Positions 38,034 through 48,995 of a DNA stretch of 64,000 nucleotides are shown here, piece by piece (position 1 is the first letter of the stretch; every line of letters begins with the position of its first letter). A program made the position numbers and the translations under genes. Below the pieces are notes generated by a model. The model worked only from the letters and a program-made list of their open reading frames with translations. It was not told where the DNA came from and did no database searches. Origin of the DNA: Anseranas semipalmata (taxonomy: Eukaryota; Chordata; Aves; Anseriformes; Anseranatidae); assembly GCA_013399115.1 (NCBI GenBank), contig VXAA01003926.1:81292-145291 (forward strand), written 5' to 3'.

Positions 38034-39713
38034 AGTATTGGTTGAGTCTTGTTCAATAGCTTAGCCTTTATCAAAGCTCAAGAACTTAAGTTTTCCAGGA
38101 TCTCTTTCTTAAGCAAAATAACCCTCTCACCAAATACCCCAACTCTGCAGCAACCTTAGCACGTAACGGCCCTTTCCACATCTCTCATCTCCAGATCCAC
38201 GTAAAACAAACAAAATTAAACATGTTAGCCCGTTCTCCTCAACGAAGGGAAGTTCCTGCTATCACACTTTGTTTTACCACATCCTATCCCTAACTGCCTG
38301 TCAACCATTTGGCTGACTTAATCGCGCTCCATGGAAGGAAGGACATTACATCCCCAGAAGCTCCAGGAAACCAGAGCCCGGCAGAGCCCATTCCTCACCA
38401 GCCCAAAGGAAGCGGCCAATGCACCGAACCGCTTGCACGCGCTAACTCCTCAGCTGCATTTTGACCTTTCAGTGAAATTCCCCCCGTTTGCTGCCTCAGC
38501 AGAGGGGTCAGGAGACAGCTCAAGGTTTCCTGGTGCTTGAGCTAAAAGGGAGATAGCAACCTTGCTGCAGCAAAACGGATGGAGTAACGCGCGGTCTGCA
38601 GGGAGCCAGCGCGCACATCTAAACCAGGCGCTGCATCTGAACAGCCCCATCGTACGCCGGGTTTCAAAATACACATCCACTTTAGACACATAAACACATA
38701 TCCACGTAAGAGCATTTACCTCAACAAGTTGTCTTCAGAATAAAAAGAAATACGCGTCTGTATTTACCCTTAATCTCAGAGTTAAGGCAAAACCAGCCAT
38801 GGGAAAGCTACTTACCCCCACTGATTTTATGAACATTTCCCATTAATTTCCATAACTAAGGAGAGCTATAAAATAAACATCTCTCCTCCATCACCCTTAT
38901 AATTTTGATCTTATCTACCAAAATAGAAAGAAATAAACCAACTCAGCACGAAAACTCTTTTTCCCTGAGCAGTGCTGAAGAAGATATGAAGATTTTTGGC
39001 AGCAACAGCAGAAATCATTTCTGGTTTGCCTCCTGTGAGAAACGTCGCAATAATTTTCTTAAGGCGGGTTCTCTGGTGAAGGAAATATATTTATTCACAA
39101 TTGCAATAACAGGCGTCCTGCAAGCAGGAGCGTGCCTACTAGTTCCATTGCACAGTTTAGAAACCTTATTTCATGATGCTCAGGACCCTCCCGTGTTTCC
39201 CCACTGACCTGGTACTCCAGGTTCACAACCTATCCCACGCTTCACAGACCATACACGGCTTTCGGTTACCAACCCGCTATTTTTCAAGTTTCTCGTGACT
39301 TTTCGCTCCGTGAGGTGGTAACGTCTTTTCCCTTATCTGACTTGACCACATGATTCTCGCCTAATTCCACTAAGAAGTCCAGCTGTTGCCAGCATTTTCA
39401 CAAGCTTGTTCGGTAAGATTTCTTATCGCCGCCAGCACATCTCAACACCGCATCCATCCCTCCTGAACAACGCAGCCTCCCTTTGCAAAAACACAAAGTA
39501 TTCTTTCTCACACCTCCCTATCTCCCCAGAGCAGGAAGAAAATGAAAATCACCCACAAAAACACCATCGCAGGCCGCAGACAAGCAGAAGCCTATAGACT
39601 TTATTTCATAGGAATCACTCGGAACAGCCCCAGCTGCATTCCTCTCGCTCGGAAGAGGCCCGAGACAGCCCCGGCTCCCAGCGCTCGCCCTCGCCGTCCC
39701 GTGCTGAGGGAGT

Positions 39714-39787
39714 ACCTGCATCTCCACGCGCCTTCCCCGGGGACGGATCTCTCAAGGGCCGGCACTTTCGTGGCCTCGCTTTAAATA
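39714..39787 (-). promoter_or_regulatory. candidate core promoter and short first exon of ST3GAL5
   Basis: On the minus strand a TATA-like TATTTAAA lies at 39787-39780. About 65 bases downstream is CAG|GTACTC, a usable donor (exon end 39716). Initiation about 25-30 bases after the TATA-like element would give a first exon of about 40 bases that splices to the acceptor before 25862. This is inference from signals only; other donors and start sites in the island are possible, including within the gap. Confidence 0.3.
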
Positions 39788-39956
39788 CCGGGGAGGGGAG
39801 GAGAAGGGAGCGGGCAGCGGGGCGGCGGCTGCCGCCTCCGGGTGGCGGCCCCGCGGTTCCCCCCCCCCCTCCCCGCCGCCGAGGCCTCCCGGTCGCCCTG
39901 CCCTGACCCCGGCTGGCTCGGCCCGCGACTTCGCACCTGTGGGGGGAACGCCCCCG

Positions 39957-39992
39957 TAAATAAATGAATAAATGAATAAATAAATAAATAAA
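39957..39992. repeat. (TAAA)n/(TGAA) microsatellite inside the CpG island
   Basis: TAAA units with two TGAA variants interrupt otherwise GC-rich sequence. Confidence 0.9.
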
Positions 39993-40104
39993 CCGGAGCC
40001 TTCACGCCTCAGCGGGCACCGTGGCAGAGAGCAGCGCCCGCTTCGGCGCCTCTGAGGGAAAAGCCCCCCCTCCGAGGCACGCAGCACCCCTGGGCCCCCC
40101 CCTC

Positions 40105-40145
40105 AATAAATAAATAAATAAAATGAAATAAAATATAAAATAAAC
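40105..40145. repeat. A/T-rich microsatellite at the edge of the gap
   Basis: TAAA units pass into AAATA units, directly before the N run. This may explain why the assembly broke here. Confidence 0.9.
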
Positions 40146-40150
40146 CTTCC

Positions 40151-40232
40151 NNNNNNNNNNNNNNNNNNNNNNNNNNNNNNNNNNNNNNNNNNNNNNNNNN
40201 NNNNNNNNNNNNNNNNNNNNNNNNNNNNNNNN
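40151..40232. other. assembly gap of 82 N in the CpG island
   Basis: There are 82 consecutive N. GC-rich sequence and a microsatellite at its edge make a sequencing failure likely. Part of a 5' exon of ST3GAL5 could be hidden here. Confidence 1.
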
Positions 40233-40550
40233 AGGTGACAGGCGGCGGGGCCTGCGCTCTGCGGCCCTGAGGAGAGCCCTCCGCCCCTGAGGGGAACCCT
40301 CCGCCGCGCCCCTCGCCGCGGGGAGAAATGCCGGCTTTTTGGCTTTTTTATCCACCCCCCCCCGAAACGCACACTGTTCATTCTTTCTGAAAATAAAAAA
40401 AAATAAAATGCGTGGTGCGGTTTTGTTGCTCTTTTTATTTTTTCCCCTCACAGCGAAGTGCGGGGTTTGGTCGTGCGGGGGTGCCCGCAGCCCGGCTGCC
40501 GGCAGAGGACAGCAGCGCCCGGGGCTGGCTCCCCGCTCTCCCCTTTGTTT

Positions 40551-43500
40551 CTCATTTTCTGCGCAATGTTTTCAGCCTCTTCTGTTGGGAAGCGGCGATT
40601 GAGAACCAAGGGGAATTAAGAGATCTGCCACAAAAATCGTGAAATTTTAGTTGCTTTTGTTTTGCTTCATAATCCCGATGCCTTGGGTGGGTGAATATTT
40701 TCAGACCCCCTGCAGTTGTGGGGCCCTCTTATTTTCAACAAGGCTCCCACAGCGCTACCACAAGCAACATAAAAATGCACCTGACTTAGTGGTACCTCGC
40801 AGGCATGCAAGCGAGTGCTTAACTTACAGGAGAGGAGAAGCAACCGTGCAGCCCCCATCTGAAGTTACCGTAGCACTATAAGTAACAACGTGAACCAAAA
40901 AATAAAATAAAATACACTGGAGGAAAGCTAAATAGCCTCTGCACCAGCTGTGGGCAAGAGCTGATTAAGCAAGAAAACAGATTAAACCATGATCATGCTA
41001 GCTAGGAGTTTGTCTGTTTGATAACACCCTTATCGCTGCGGTGTCTAAAAATTATCCCCAAATCTCGAGAATTACTGCAAAACAGGAACAACGATGGCAG
41101 CCACGGACCTACGAGCAGCACTATTGCGGTGCAGGGTGTGCTGCAGGGAGAGGGGGCCGCTGGCAAAGGGGGAACGCCTGTCCATGTGCGAGACCTCCCC
41201 TTTCCAGCACATTCTTCGAAAGGCTCCTGGAACAGTCTTGCATGCGAAATGGAGCTGTGTGGGCGATGTCAGGAAAGTGGGGTGGCATCCTGCATCGGCT
41301 GTGGGTTGTTAGAAAGGATCAAAGGACAGACGGGAGTATCGGGTGGGTGTAGATAAGTAACAGGCGATGGGAGGGAGGAAATTGTGCTCCTGTGATGTTT
41401 CCCCAGGTGTATGGGATTTACTTGGTGCCTGGAGCTTCATGGGCAGGTACCACCAGCCTGGTAATTCAGAAGCCCCCCCCAGAAGTGATAACTGCAACCT
41501 GCCCTCCCGCATGGCAGCTTTCCCTTAGAGCTGAAGTCTTACAAGCTGGTGGCACGGTGTCATTCACAATTCAGAAGGTGTGATGTGGTAGAAGTCCACA
41601 TAGCTCTCCTATGAGAATAACTGCTAAAGTCTGAAAATGTCCACAGTTTTCTGACAGGTACATATGTTACCTTACTGCAAAGTATGGATGAGCTCATGTC
41701 CTGAAGCAGGAAGCTTAAAATTCTTTCAAATTTTAAACTTAATATAAATGCAAATATACTTTTTCACCGTTTGTTGGTCTCTTCTTTACAGTTCTTGCTA
41801 AACTGTGTCCCTTAATCTCTACATTACATGATACATTGCCTTTGTGTTCTGTTGGTGTTTGATTTATAGTCAGGACAGATCCTTGATCACTGTTTGTATA
41901 ATTCTAGGGAAAATATATAAATTTCAGAGAAAAAAAAGAAAATCCTTCTCCATTTTTTTTTCAGCCGTTGGCATAACCAAGCATAGATTCGTTGGGATTA
42001 GCTCTTATCTCTAGTCCTTCATGACTGCAAGGAACCATTCATTGCTCCAGACTTACAGATAAAACCAGAAGATGCAAATAAAGACCCTGACTGTGCAGCC
42101 AGGCATGCCCCAGGGTGTCACAGGGCCCGTCACATCAGGCTTCAGCCGGGAAACAACCAGGCTTTGCAAGCAGCCCTGAAGAAGAGCAGCTGCAACAAAA
42201 ATGCATTATATTCTTCCTTTCTTAAAAAACTGCAGGACTGATCTGTGGATCAGCGGTGTGCACATAGCTCAAACTGCTGGGCCAGGCTGGGAGGGTAGAT
42301 GGGAGGAGAGACGGGCAGAATCTCATCAGACATTATAATAGGATCCTTCCCATGGTCTCTGTGATTTGTGGTTATAGACATAGCAATGCTCAGAGACATT
42401 TAGATGATTAAACATATAGTTAGGCATGGAAAGGGGTTTTTAAGTGCATCTGGTCAATTCTTTGCTGAATCAATGGGAGTTAGGCACCAGAGCACTTCTG
42501 AAAGCCTCACGATATGTTTATACTCACTATCTTTATTTAAACAACCCTGAGAGCACCATCCCCTTGACATATGCACCAGCTGTTCAAAGAAAGTTATTTA
42601 TTTGGGTCTGATTTTTAGGTTTGTGTGCTCATGGTATTTTACAAGTTTTGTGTTTTTTGCTTTTTTCTTGTTTTGTTGTTGTAGTTGTTGTTTTAAATTG
42701 CCTTCCTACCCCACATGGATTATTATTTTGACTGCCTCCTGGGTGAGTTTGTGTCTAACAGTTTCCATAAAATTTCCTGTAGCATAACCGGGACCCCTGA
42801 AACGTTTCGATTTTTATCAGTGAATCAGAGATCTCGAAGATCTCAGCTCTGTGCTTAATCCATACCAAAAACAGTTTTCAGGTTTAGTGGTCAATTTTGC
42901 CTTCTAGGAAAGAGCCTGAATCATGGACTCTGCTGTCTCCTGTGTCCCAGCTGTCTTACTGGGATGGGTGGGGTAAGGTAAATGATGCTCCATTTAAGTA
43001 AACGTCTCTCTCTTATTACCAGCCTTTGCAATTATTTCTGTGGCACAGTTCTAATGGTTTTATTAAGCTGTGTTGTGCTTTAATGTTTATTCTGATTGAT
43101 GATTGAATTACAGAATAGTGGCACTGCTGTTGTACTAGAGAAGAAATGCTTAGACAGTCCTGCTGTAGTTCATGGGAAAAGCGTTTTCTCAACAGAGGGC
43201 TTCTGTAACTAGGTGTTTGTTGCTATAAAAACAGGCTGCATTTTCCACTGTAATTTAAAAAAAGTGATGTTTCTCTGTGGTTAGACATAAATTGTATAGC
43301 TACAACAGTGCATATAATAACATTAGTTATACATCTGTATAGCTGGAACCTGCCCAATTTACATGGAAGACAAAGGCAAATTACACAGATATTTATTATC
43401 TTCATGTCCTATCCAACTCTCCTATTTGGAAGATGAATTTTTCTGTTACTGGTGATGGAAGATGCTTAGTGCCAGCACAAAGAAGTTGAAATACATTCCA

Positions 43501-44049
43501 GAAATGGTTAAGGACAGAGTCATGGAGACAGGAATCCATCGCAGAAACCCACACACCTCAGCTGTGCTAATAAAGGAGCAGTTACCAGAATAATTATGCA
43601 GTGTGCCTATACCCCATGGACAGCATGTAAAACCATGGCCTGTCGGTCTTCTTCCAAACAGAGGCAGGAGCCAAGACATTATTAATCTCAGTGGGAAGAT
43701 ACCATAATATTATTACCATAATAATATTATTGACAAAGAACCACACTGTACCAGTAACCGTAATGTCCTTAGATTCAAAACCCTTGTAGCTCTAGGAAAA
43801 AGAAAATCAGTACTGTTCTGCTCTCTTTTCAGAAAAGAGGAGAAATTAAAAAATAAAAATAAAAAATAATTTAAAAAAAAAAAAAAGACCTTTCAATAAA
43901 AGGGGACTAAAAGGAACATCTAAAAGATTTAAATCTTCAGGGGTGGCATGGAGACTGTTTAAAGCCACTGTTCTGGAGGAAGAAGAACTGGTTTAAAGCC
44001 ACTGTTCTGGAGGAAGAAGAACTGCGCCAGAACAGAGAATTTCTAAAAG
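40551..44049. other. intergenic region upstream of ST3GAL5, no gene recognised
   Basis: Mixed composition. At 41018-41356 all three plus-strand frames are open together; one contains an ATG with good context at 41094. I recognise no protein family in any of them. The rest is AT-rich, with a 34-base tandem duplication at the right edge. Confidence 0.6.
43957..44024. repeat. perfect tandem duplication of a 34-base unit
   Basis: The unit beginning GTTTAAAGCCACTGTTCTGG and ending AGAAGAACTG occurs at 43957-43990 and again at 43991-44024 with no mismatch. Confidence 0.97.
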
Positions 44050-46008
44050 GAAGACTGTAAGATTAAAAGCATAGTAAGGAACATTAAAAGATGAAGAAGG
44101 CTTCCTTCAACAAGTAGAAGTTGTATCCAAAGCAGGAAAAGAAAGGACTATAAACTCGGATGGGTTCAATCCCAAAACGTGATAAACAAGTCAGAAAAGG
44201 AGGTTCAGGAGCAAATCACAAAAGATAGTAAAAAAAAATAATAAATCTTTCTCTGAAAAAATCAAGCATCAGAAGCCTGCCTGCCAGAGAGTTTGACTGG
44301 TCTGTAAGGCCAATAGATAGTTAAGATGCAGAATGATTATCTGGAGAAGATGCAGCCACAGAGTAGATACTAAATGAATTTTTGCATTTGTGAATGGCGT
44401 GGATGAGCTTGGGCAAATTCCAATATGGGGAATATTCTTTAAGGAGAGCAATTGGAAATACATGTCTCAAGGTGAAGTGTAACTAGAAAAGAGTATGGAA
44501 CATTTGAGAAATGAACAGTAGCAAACTGCTGAGACTAGGTGGTGGTCAGCCAGGAGTTTTCAAGCAGCTCAGGGATGAAGCTCGGGTACTAACTGCTGTC
44601 TCTAACTTCTCACTTAAAACTACTTTAGCATCAGAGGGTACTGGAAGGTTGCTTCTGGGACACCAGCTTTTTGAAAGGATCTCAGAGAAGATTTTGGAAA
44701 CTGTAGAACCAGAAGCCTGACATCCTTGCTAGACAAATAAGTAGAAATTATGCTGAAGAACAGAAGAGACTTAGTGGGCACATGGAGAAGACACATTAGG
44801 GGAAGTCTGTATAGCTTTGGCAAAGAAAATTAGTGTCTCACAGATCTATCAGCCTTCTCTGAAGAAGTCAACAAGCTCATGGACCAGCGGAGATTCAATG
44901 AGCTCCCTATGATGAAAAGCACTCAGTAAGATTCCTCCCCAATGAACTAAAAAAAAATAGGCTGCTAAGGGATATGAAACATCAACAATAACTGATAGAA
45001 TGGAGGTGAATAGTGACTTACAAAACATGCTGATGATACTAAGCTATTCAGGGTAGGGCTAACTGTGAAGAGCTGCAAATGACTTTATGTTACTAATTGA
45101 TTCAGGGACAAAATGGCAGATGAAATTCAAATCAGATAAATATGAAAGGAAAATGTATGAGAAAAAAATAATCCTGGCTTTATATATTTACTGAGGAGCT
45201 TTGAGTTGACTTTTACCACTGAGGAGAAAACTCTTGGGGTAACAAGAGGTGGTGCTGTGAAAACATCAACTCAGGGCTCAGCAGTGATTGAAATGTAAAT
45301 TGAGAATTGTTGCAATCGTTGTTAAAAATTATTGGCAGAGAAAGAGAGATCAAAACAGAAAGAATAATTTTATGCAATGTCATTGTATAAATCCCTGATG
45401 CACCTGCATCTTGAATTCCCTGTGCAGTTGTGGTACCCCGTCTCAGAAATAATACGGTAGAACCAGAAAAGACTCAAAACATTTAATAGAATGATCAGAA
45501 ATAATAGGAGGGCTTCCAGATGTGGCATGGCTAACTTGATTGGGTCTCTTCAGTCTGCAGTTGAGAGGGAGTAGTATCACACACAGCATATAAAATTTTC
45601 AGTGGTCCAAACAAAGTGCAGGAATCAAGATTGTTCTCTAGCTTATCAGATACAAGGACTGAGGTACATCAAATGAAAGTAGAACTTGGAAGGCTCAAAA
45701 CAAACAAAAGGAGAAAATTCTTCACATAGCCTGTAGTTAACCTATAGGTAGTTATTGCTTCAGGATATTGTGGATACCAAAACTTTACATGGGCTTAAAA
45801 AGCAACTGAAAAATCATCAAAGACTCTTGCTCTAGCTCAGCAAGTTCCTGACTGGCAAGTTGCTAGATCTGGAAAAATATTTTGGGGAAATACAGAACAT
45901 GTTTGCCCTGTTCTTACACTCCCTGCTCCCATACTATCAGCCACTGTCAGAAGCTGCTGGGCTAGATGGAGCTTTGATCTGACCCAGTATCAGTTTTTAT
46001 GTTTTAAT
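44050..46008 (+). mobile_element. long, ancient, degraded CR1 (plus orientation)
   Basis: The 3' end carries the GGGCTAGATGGA...TTTGATCTGACCCAGTATC...TTATGTTTTAATG signature of an old CR1 lineage known from turtles, crocodilians and birds. Inside are recognisable relics of the reverse-transcriptase frame, for example around 45110-45160 (AAAATGGCAGATGAAATTCAA, from KWQMKF) and 45395-45430 (CACCTGCATCTTGAATTCCC). Later comes AAAACAAACAAAAGGAGAAAATTCTTCAC near 45698. Many substitutions and indels destroy the frame. The 5' limit is uncertain. Confidence 0.8.
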
Positions 46009-47489
46009 GATTATTTTAACATAGTCAGCCTCAGAATATTACTTCCCAACCCTAGGACACCCAGCTGTTACAATCTCCCCAAACCATTTCAGCTCATTAA
46101 ATAATTGTGTAGGGTTTCTTCACCTCCTTTTTATCTTTGCCTTGATTCCTTCACCATTTCCTGTACCTCAGTATTACGTTTAAGCACACATGCATTTTCA
46201 GCACTGCCCACTGTTTTGAAAAAACATTTCATTAAAGTTCTTTAATGTGTTCTTCCCAGAAGCATTAAAAACAAATTAATGCATGTCGATGTACTGCCTT
46301 TGCCACTTTCAGGGGAAGACAGGTTGTCAGTGCAATCCTAAGTAGAGCCTGGATGAAAGAAGCAGTGTTATATGTGGTATGCTCTTCCAGGGAAAAGAAA
46401 CAACGTTGTATTGCAGCCAAGTCACTTGTCAAAATGGGTAGATACAAAGCAGTTTGTTATTCCTCAAATGCCCAAGTTGGCATTGTGAACTGAGGGGAAA
46501 CAGGACGGAAATATTCACGCTTCCCATTTTGACTGGTGCAGACAGGCTTAGGACTATTGGAGTAAAGAAGTTTTAATACAAATATGTAACTTATAATGAT
46601 GGTAGACCAGACACAATCTGTATGCTTTTGCATTTCTTTTTCCTAGAAGAAAATATTTTCATCCAGTTCATATCATTGTAAGTCTATTAATAATTGTACA
46701 AAGCCTTAACAGCAGAGATTGTAATGTGTGTATTAATAATGCATTTGCAGAGAAAAATATATTAATGCTTTCCTAAATGCTCAATTAAGCAATTACCTAA
46801 TGCCACAAAACATTAGTGATAGAGAGCAAGTATAACCTTAAATCATTTTGTGAGACTATAGATGTCTAAGAGAATTTTTGAAGAGCATGTGGAGGAAGGT
46901 AGCCTGAGAGGAGAAAAGCACCCAGCCTGCTGTGACAAACAGCCCTGGGAGGATGTAACAAGCTCAGCTAGCCAGGAGGCGTATCTTGGCCACAGGACTG
47001 TCTGCAGACTGCCACCCCAGAGAATATTAAACACTATCACACCAGCCTGAGCCAGGAGGAAGACTCTCCTGGCTTCTTTCTTCCCCTTCTTTCTTCCCTG
47101 CCCCAGACCTTCATGGAAACTTCCATCAGGATGGCACGTTAAAATGAAAACGTAACCTTTAAAACCCAATAAATATCACTGATATGATTTCTCATTTTTT
47201 TCCTGAATTTTGTTTAGGCAGATTAGTAGTTTTCTTCAGAGTTAATTATAAGCACTTATCACTTGCTGGTTTAAATTTCAACATTGTGGTTTTGATTAGC
47301 CTATTTACTTGGCATATCTGCTCTAACCTTTGGCATCTCTCTGAGGAGGTAAAGTAATAAAACGTTGTTTCACAGGAAGTACGTACATGCCACAGACCAC
47401 ACTACTTTTGTGCCATTCTTTATCAGTTGAGCAAACATTCCCTTTTGTAGATAAACTACTCCACAGATATATTTAAATTACATATGTTA
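46009..47489. other. intergenic, AT-rich, no gene recognised
   Basis: The region lies between two convergent old CR1 copies. The part 46640-46860 is AT-rich and complex, with homeodomain-like TAAT cores and no repeat character; it could be conserved non-coding sequence. Nothing coding is seen. Confidence 0.55.
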
Positions 47490-48995
47490 GGAACATAGAA
47501 CAATTCAAGTTAGAAGGGACTTCAGAAGATTTCTTCTCCAGTCTTCTGCTCAAGGCAGGGTTAGCTCTGAGGTCAGACCAGGTTGCTCAAGACGTTACAT
47601 AGTCAGGGCTTGAAAATGCCAGAGAATGGAGTTTTCACAACATCCCTGGGCAACCTGATCTGCAGTTTGCCTCTTGTCATGGTGGAAAAGGGTTTCCTTA
47701 TATCTAGTCAGAAGCTTTCATGTTTCAACTGATCACTGGTGTCTCTTCATCCCCCCACTATGCACCTCGGTGAAGAACCTGGCTCCATCTTCTCGATGAC
47801 CTCCTCACAGGCACTGATGGACTGCTATAAGATCTCCTATCAGTCTCTTCACCAGGCTGGACAAGCCCAGTTTCCTCAGTCTCTCCTCATGGAGAGTGTG
47901 CCCTAGCCCCCAGCCATCTTGGTGCCCCCTTCCAGAGGTCTAGTAGGTAACGAGTAGAGGGTTTTAATTGACCTACTGACTATGATCTGTTGACACAGCC
48001 CAGAATGCTTTTTGCCTTTTTTGCTTCCAGAGCACACTGCTGGCTCATGTGCAGCTTGCTGTATATGAAGAGCCCAAGTTCTCCTCAGGATAGTTGCTCC
48101 CCACCCTGTCATTCCCCAACCCGTATCATTGCCAGCGTGCTTCCTTCCCCGGTGCAGGACTTTGCACATGTTCTCATGGAATTTCATAAAGGTTCTGTTA
48201 GCCCATTCCTCCAATGTTGCAGGTCTTTCTGAGTGGCTGCCCTGCCCTCAAGCATATGGGCTGGTCCTCCCAGCCTGGAGTCTCCTGCAGGCTTGATGGG
48301 AGTGCACTCTGTCACCTCCTCCAGGTCAGGGATAACAATGGATAACACGGATAACGTTAAACAGGAGGGGTCCCAGGATAGAGCCCTGCAGTACCCCACT
48401 TGTTAGCAGCCTCCAGGAGTACACCCCATTAGCCCCTCTCTGAGGCTGATCATCCAACCAACCATCTCATTGCTCACCCATCCAGACCATAACATCCTAA
48501 CTTGGATACAAGACTATTGTTAGAGATGCTGTTGAAAGCAAGCTGAAGTCAAAGTAAATGGGATCTGCTGCTCTCCCCTCACCCACAAGTCCAGTAATTT
48601 TATCATAGAAGGGAATCAGGTTGATCAGGCACAATTTACTCTTGGTAAATCCAGATCTTTTGCTAGTCACCTTCTCCTTCAGATGTCCAGAAACATGCTC
48701 CAGGAGGACATGCTCCATGATTTTCCCAGGGTCTGAAGTGAGACTGACCCATTTGTTTCCCCAGGTTGATTTTTTAGCCTTTTTTGAAAACAGGTTTGGC
48801 ATTTGCCTTTTGCCAGTTGCTAGGGTCTTCCACCAACTTCCATGACCTTTTGAAGATAACAGACGGTGACCTTGCAAGGACATCAGCCAGTTCTTAGCAC
48901 TGTGGATGTGGCCTGTCAGGTCCCATGGACTGTACGGGTCAAGTTCTCTCAACCAATCCCCAACCTGACCTTCATCCATTGCTGGGTAAGCTACA
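47490..48995 (-). mobile_element. long degraded CR1 (minus orientation) with reverse-transcriptase relics
   Basis: The left end reads AGGAACATAGAACAATTCAAGTTAGAAGGGACTTCAGA, a decayed reverse 3' tail. On the minus strand 48979-48497 is still an open frame with reverse-transcriptase motifs such as WVSLTSDPGKIMEHVLLEH (from RPVSLTSVPGKIMEQ) and SGFTKSKLCLINLIPFYDKI (from HGFTKGKSCLTNL). Frameshifts follow. It is a fossil, older than the CR1 copies at 26-28 kb judging by divergence. Confidence 0.88.

Larger units (their letters stand above)
25863..39713 (-). other. ST3GAL5: ST3GAL5 first intron (5' border tentative)
   Basis: The intron ends at the acceptor before 25862. Its 5' border depends on the unproven first exon in the CpG island. 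It holds the nested CR1 pair at 26.4-27.9 kb and CR1 fragments near 32.4 and 37.9 kb. It also holds several stretches on the plus strand with exon-like signals (27952-28216, 30419-30571, 31040-31246) that I cannot assign to any gene. The remainder shows nothing I can name. Confidence 0.5.
39620..40550. promoter_or_regulatory. CpG island, probable ST3GAL5 promoter region
   Basis: This is a sharp rise in G+C and CpG density compared with the AT-rich flanks, seen from about 39640 to 40340 and again from about 40450 to 40530. It is interrupted by A/T microsatellites and an N gap. It lies upstream of the minus-strand ST3GAL5, where a 5' untranslated exon is expected because the first coding exon begins with a good splice acceptor. 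The island could also serve a plus-strand divergent transcript, but I see no gene there. Confidence 0.65.

Noticed and set aside
40002..40451. Minus-strand ORFs spanning the N gap
   Set aside because: They remain open only because N codons are not stops; they also run through microsatellites.
47903..48979. Minus-strand ORFs of 103 and 160 residues
   Set aside because: They lie in the long minus-strand CR1; the 160-residue one is reverse-transcriptase remnant, not a host gene.
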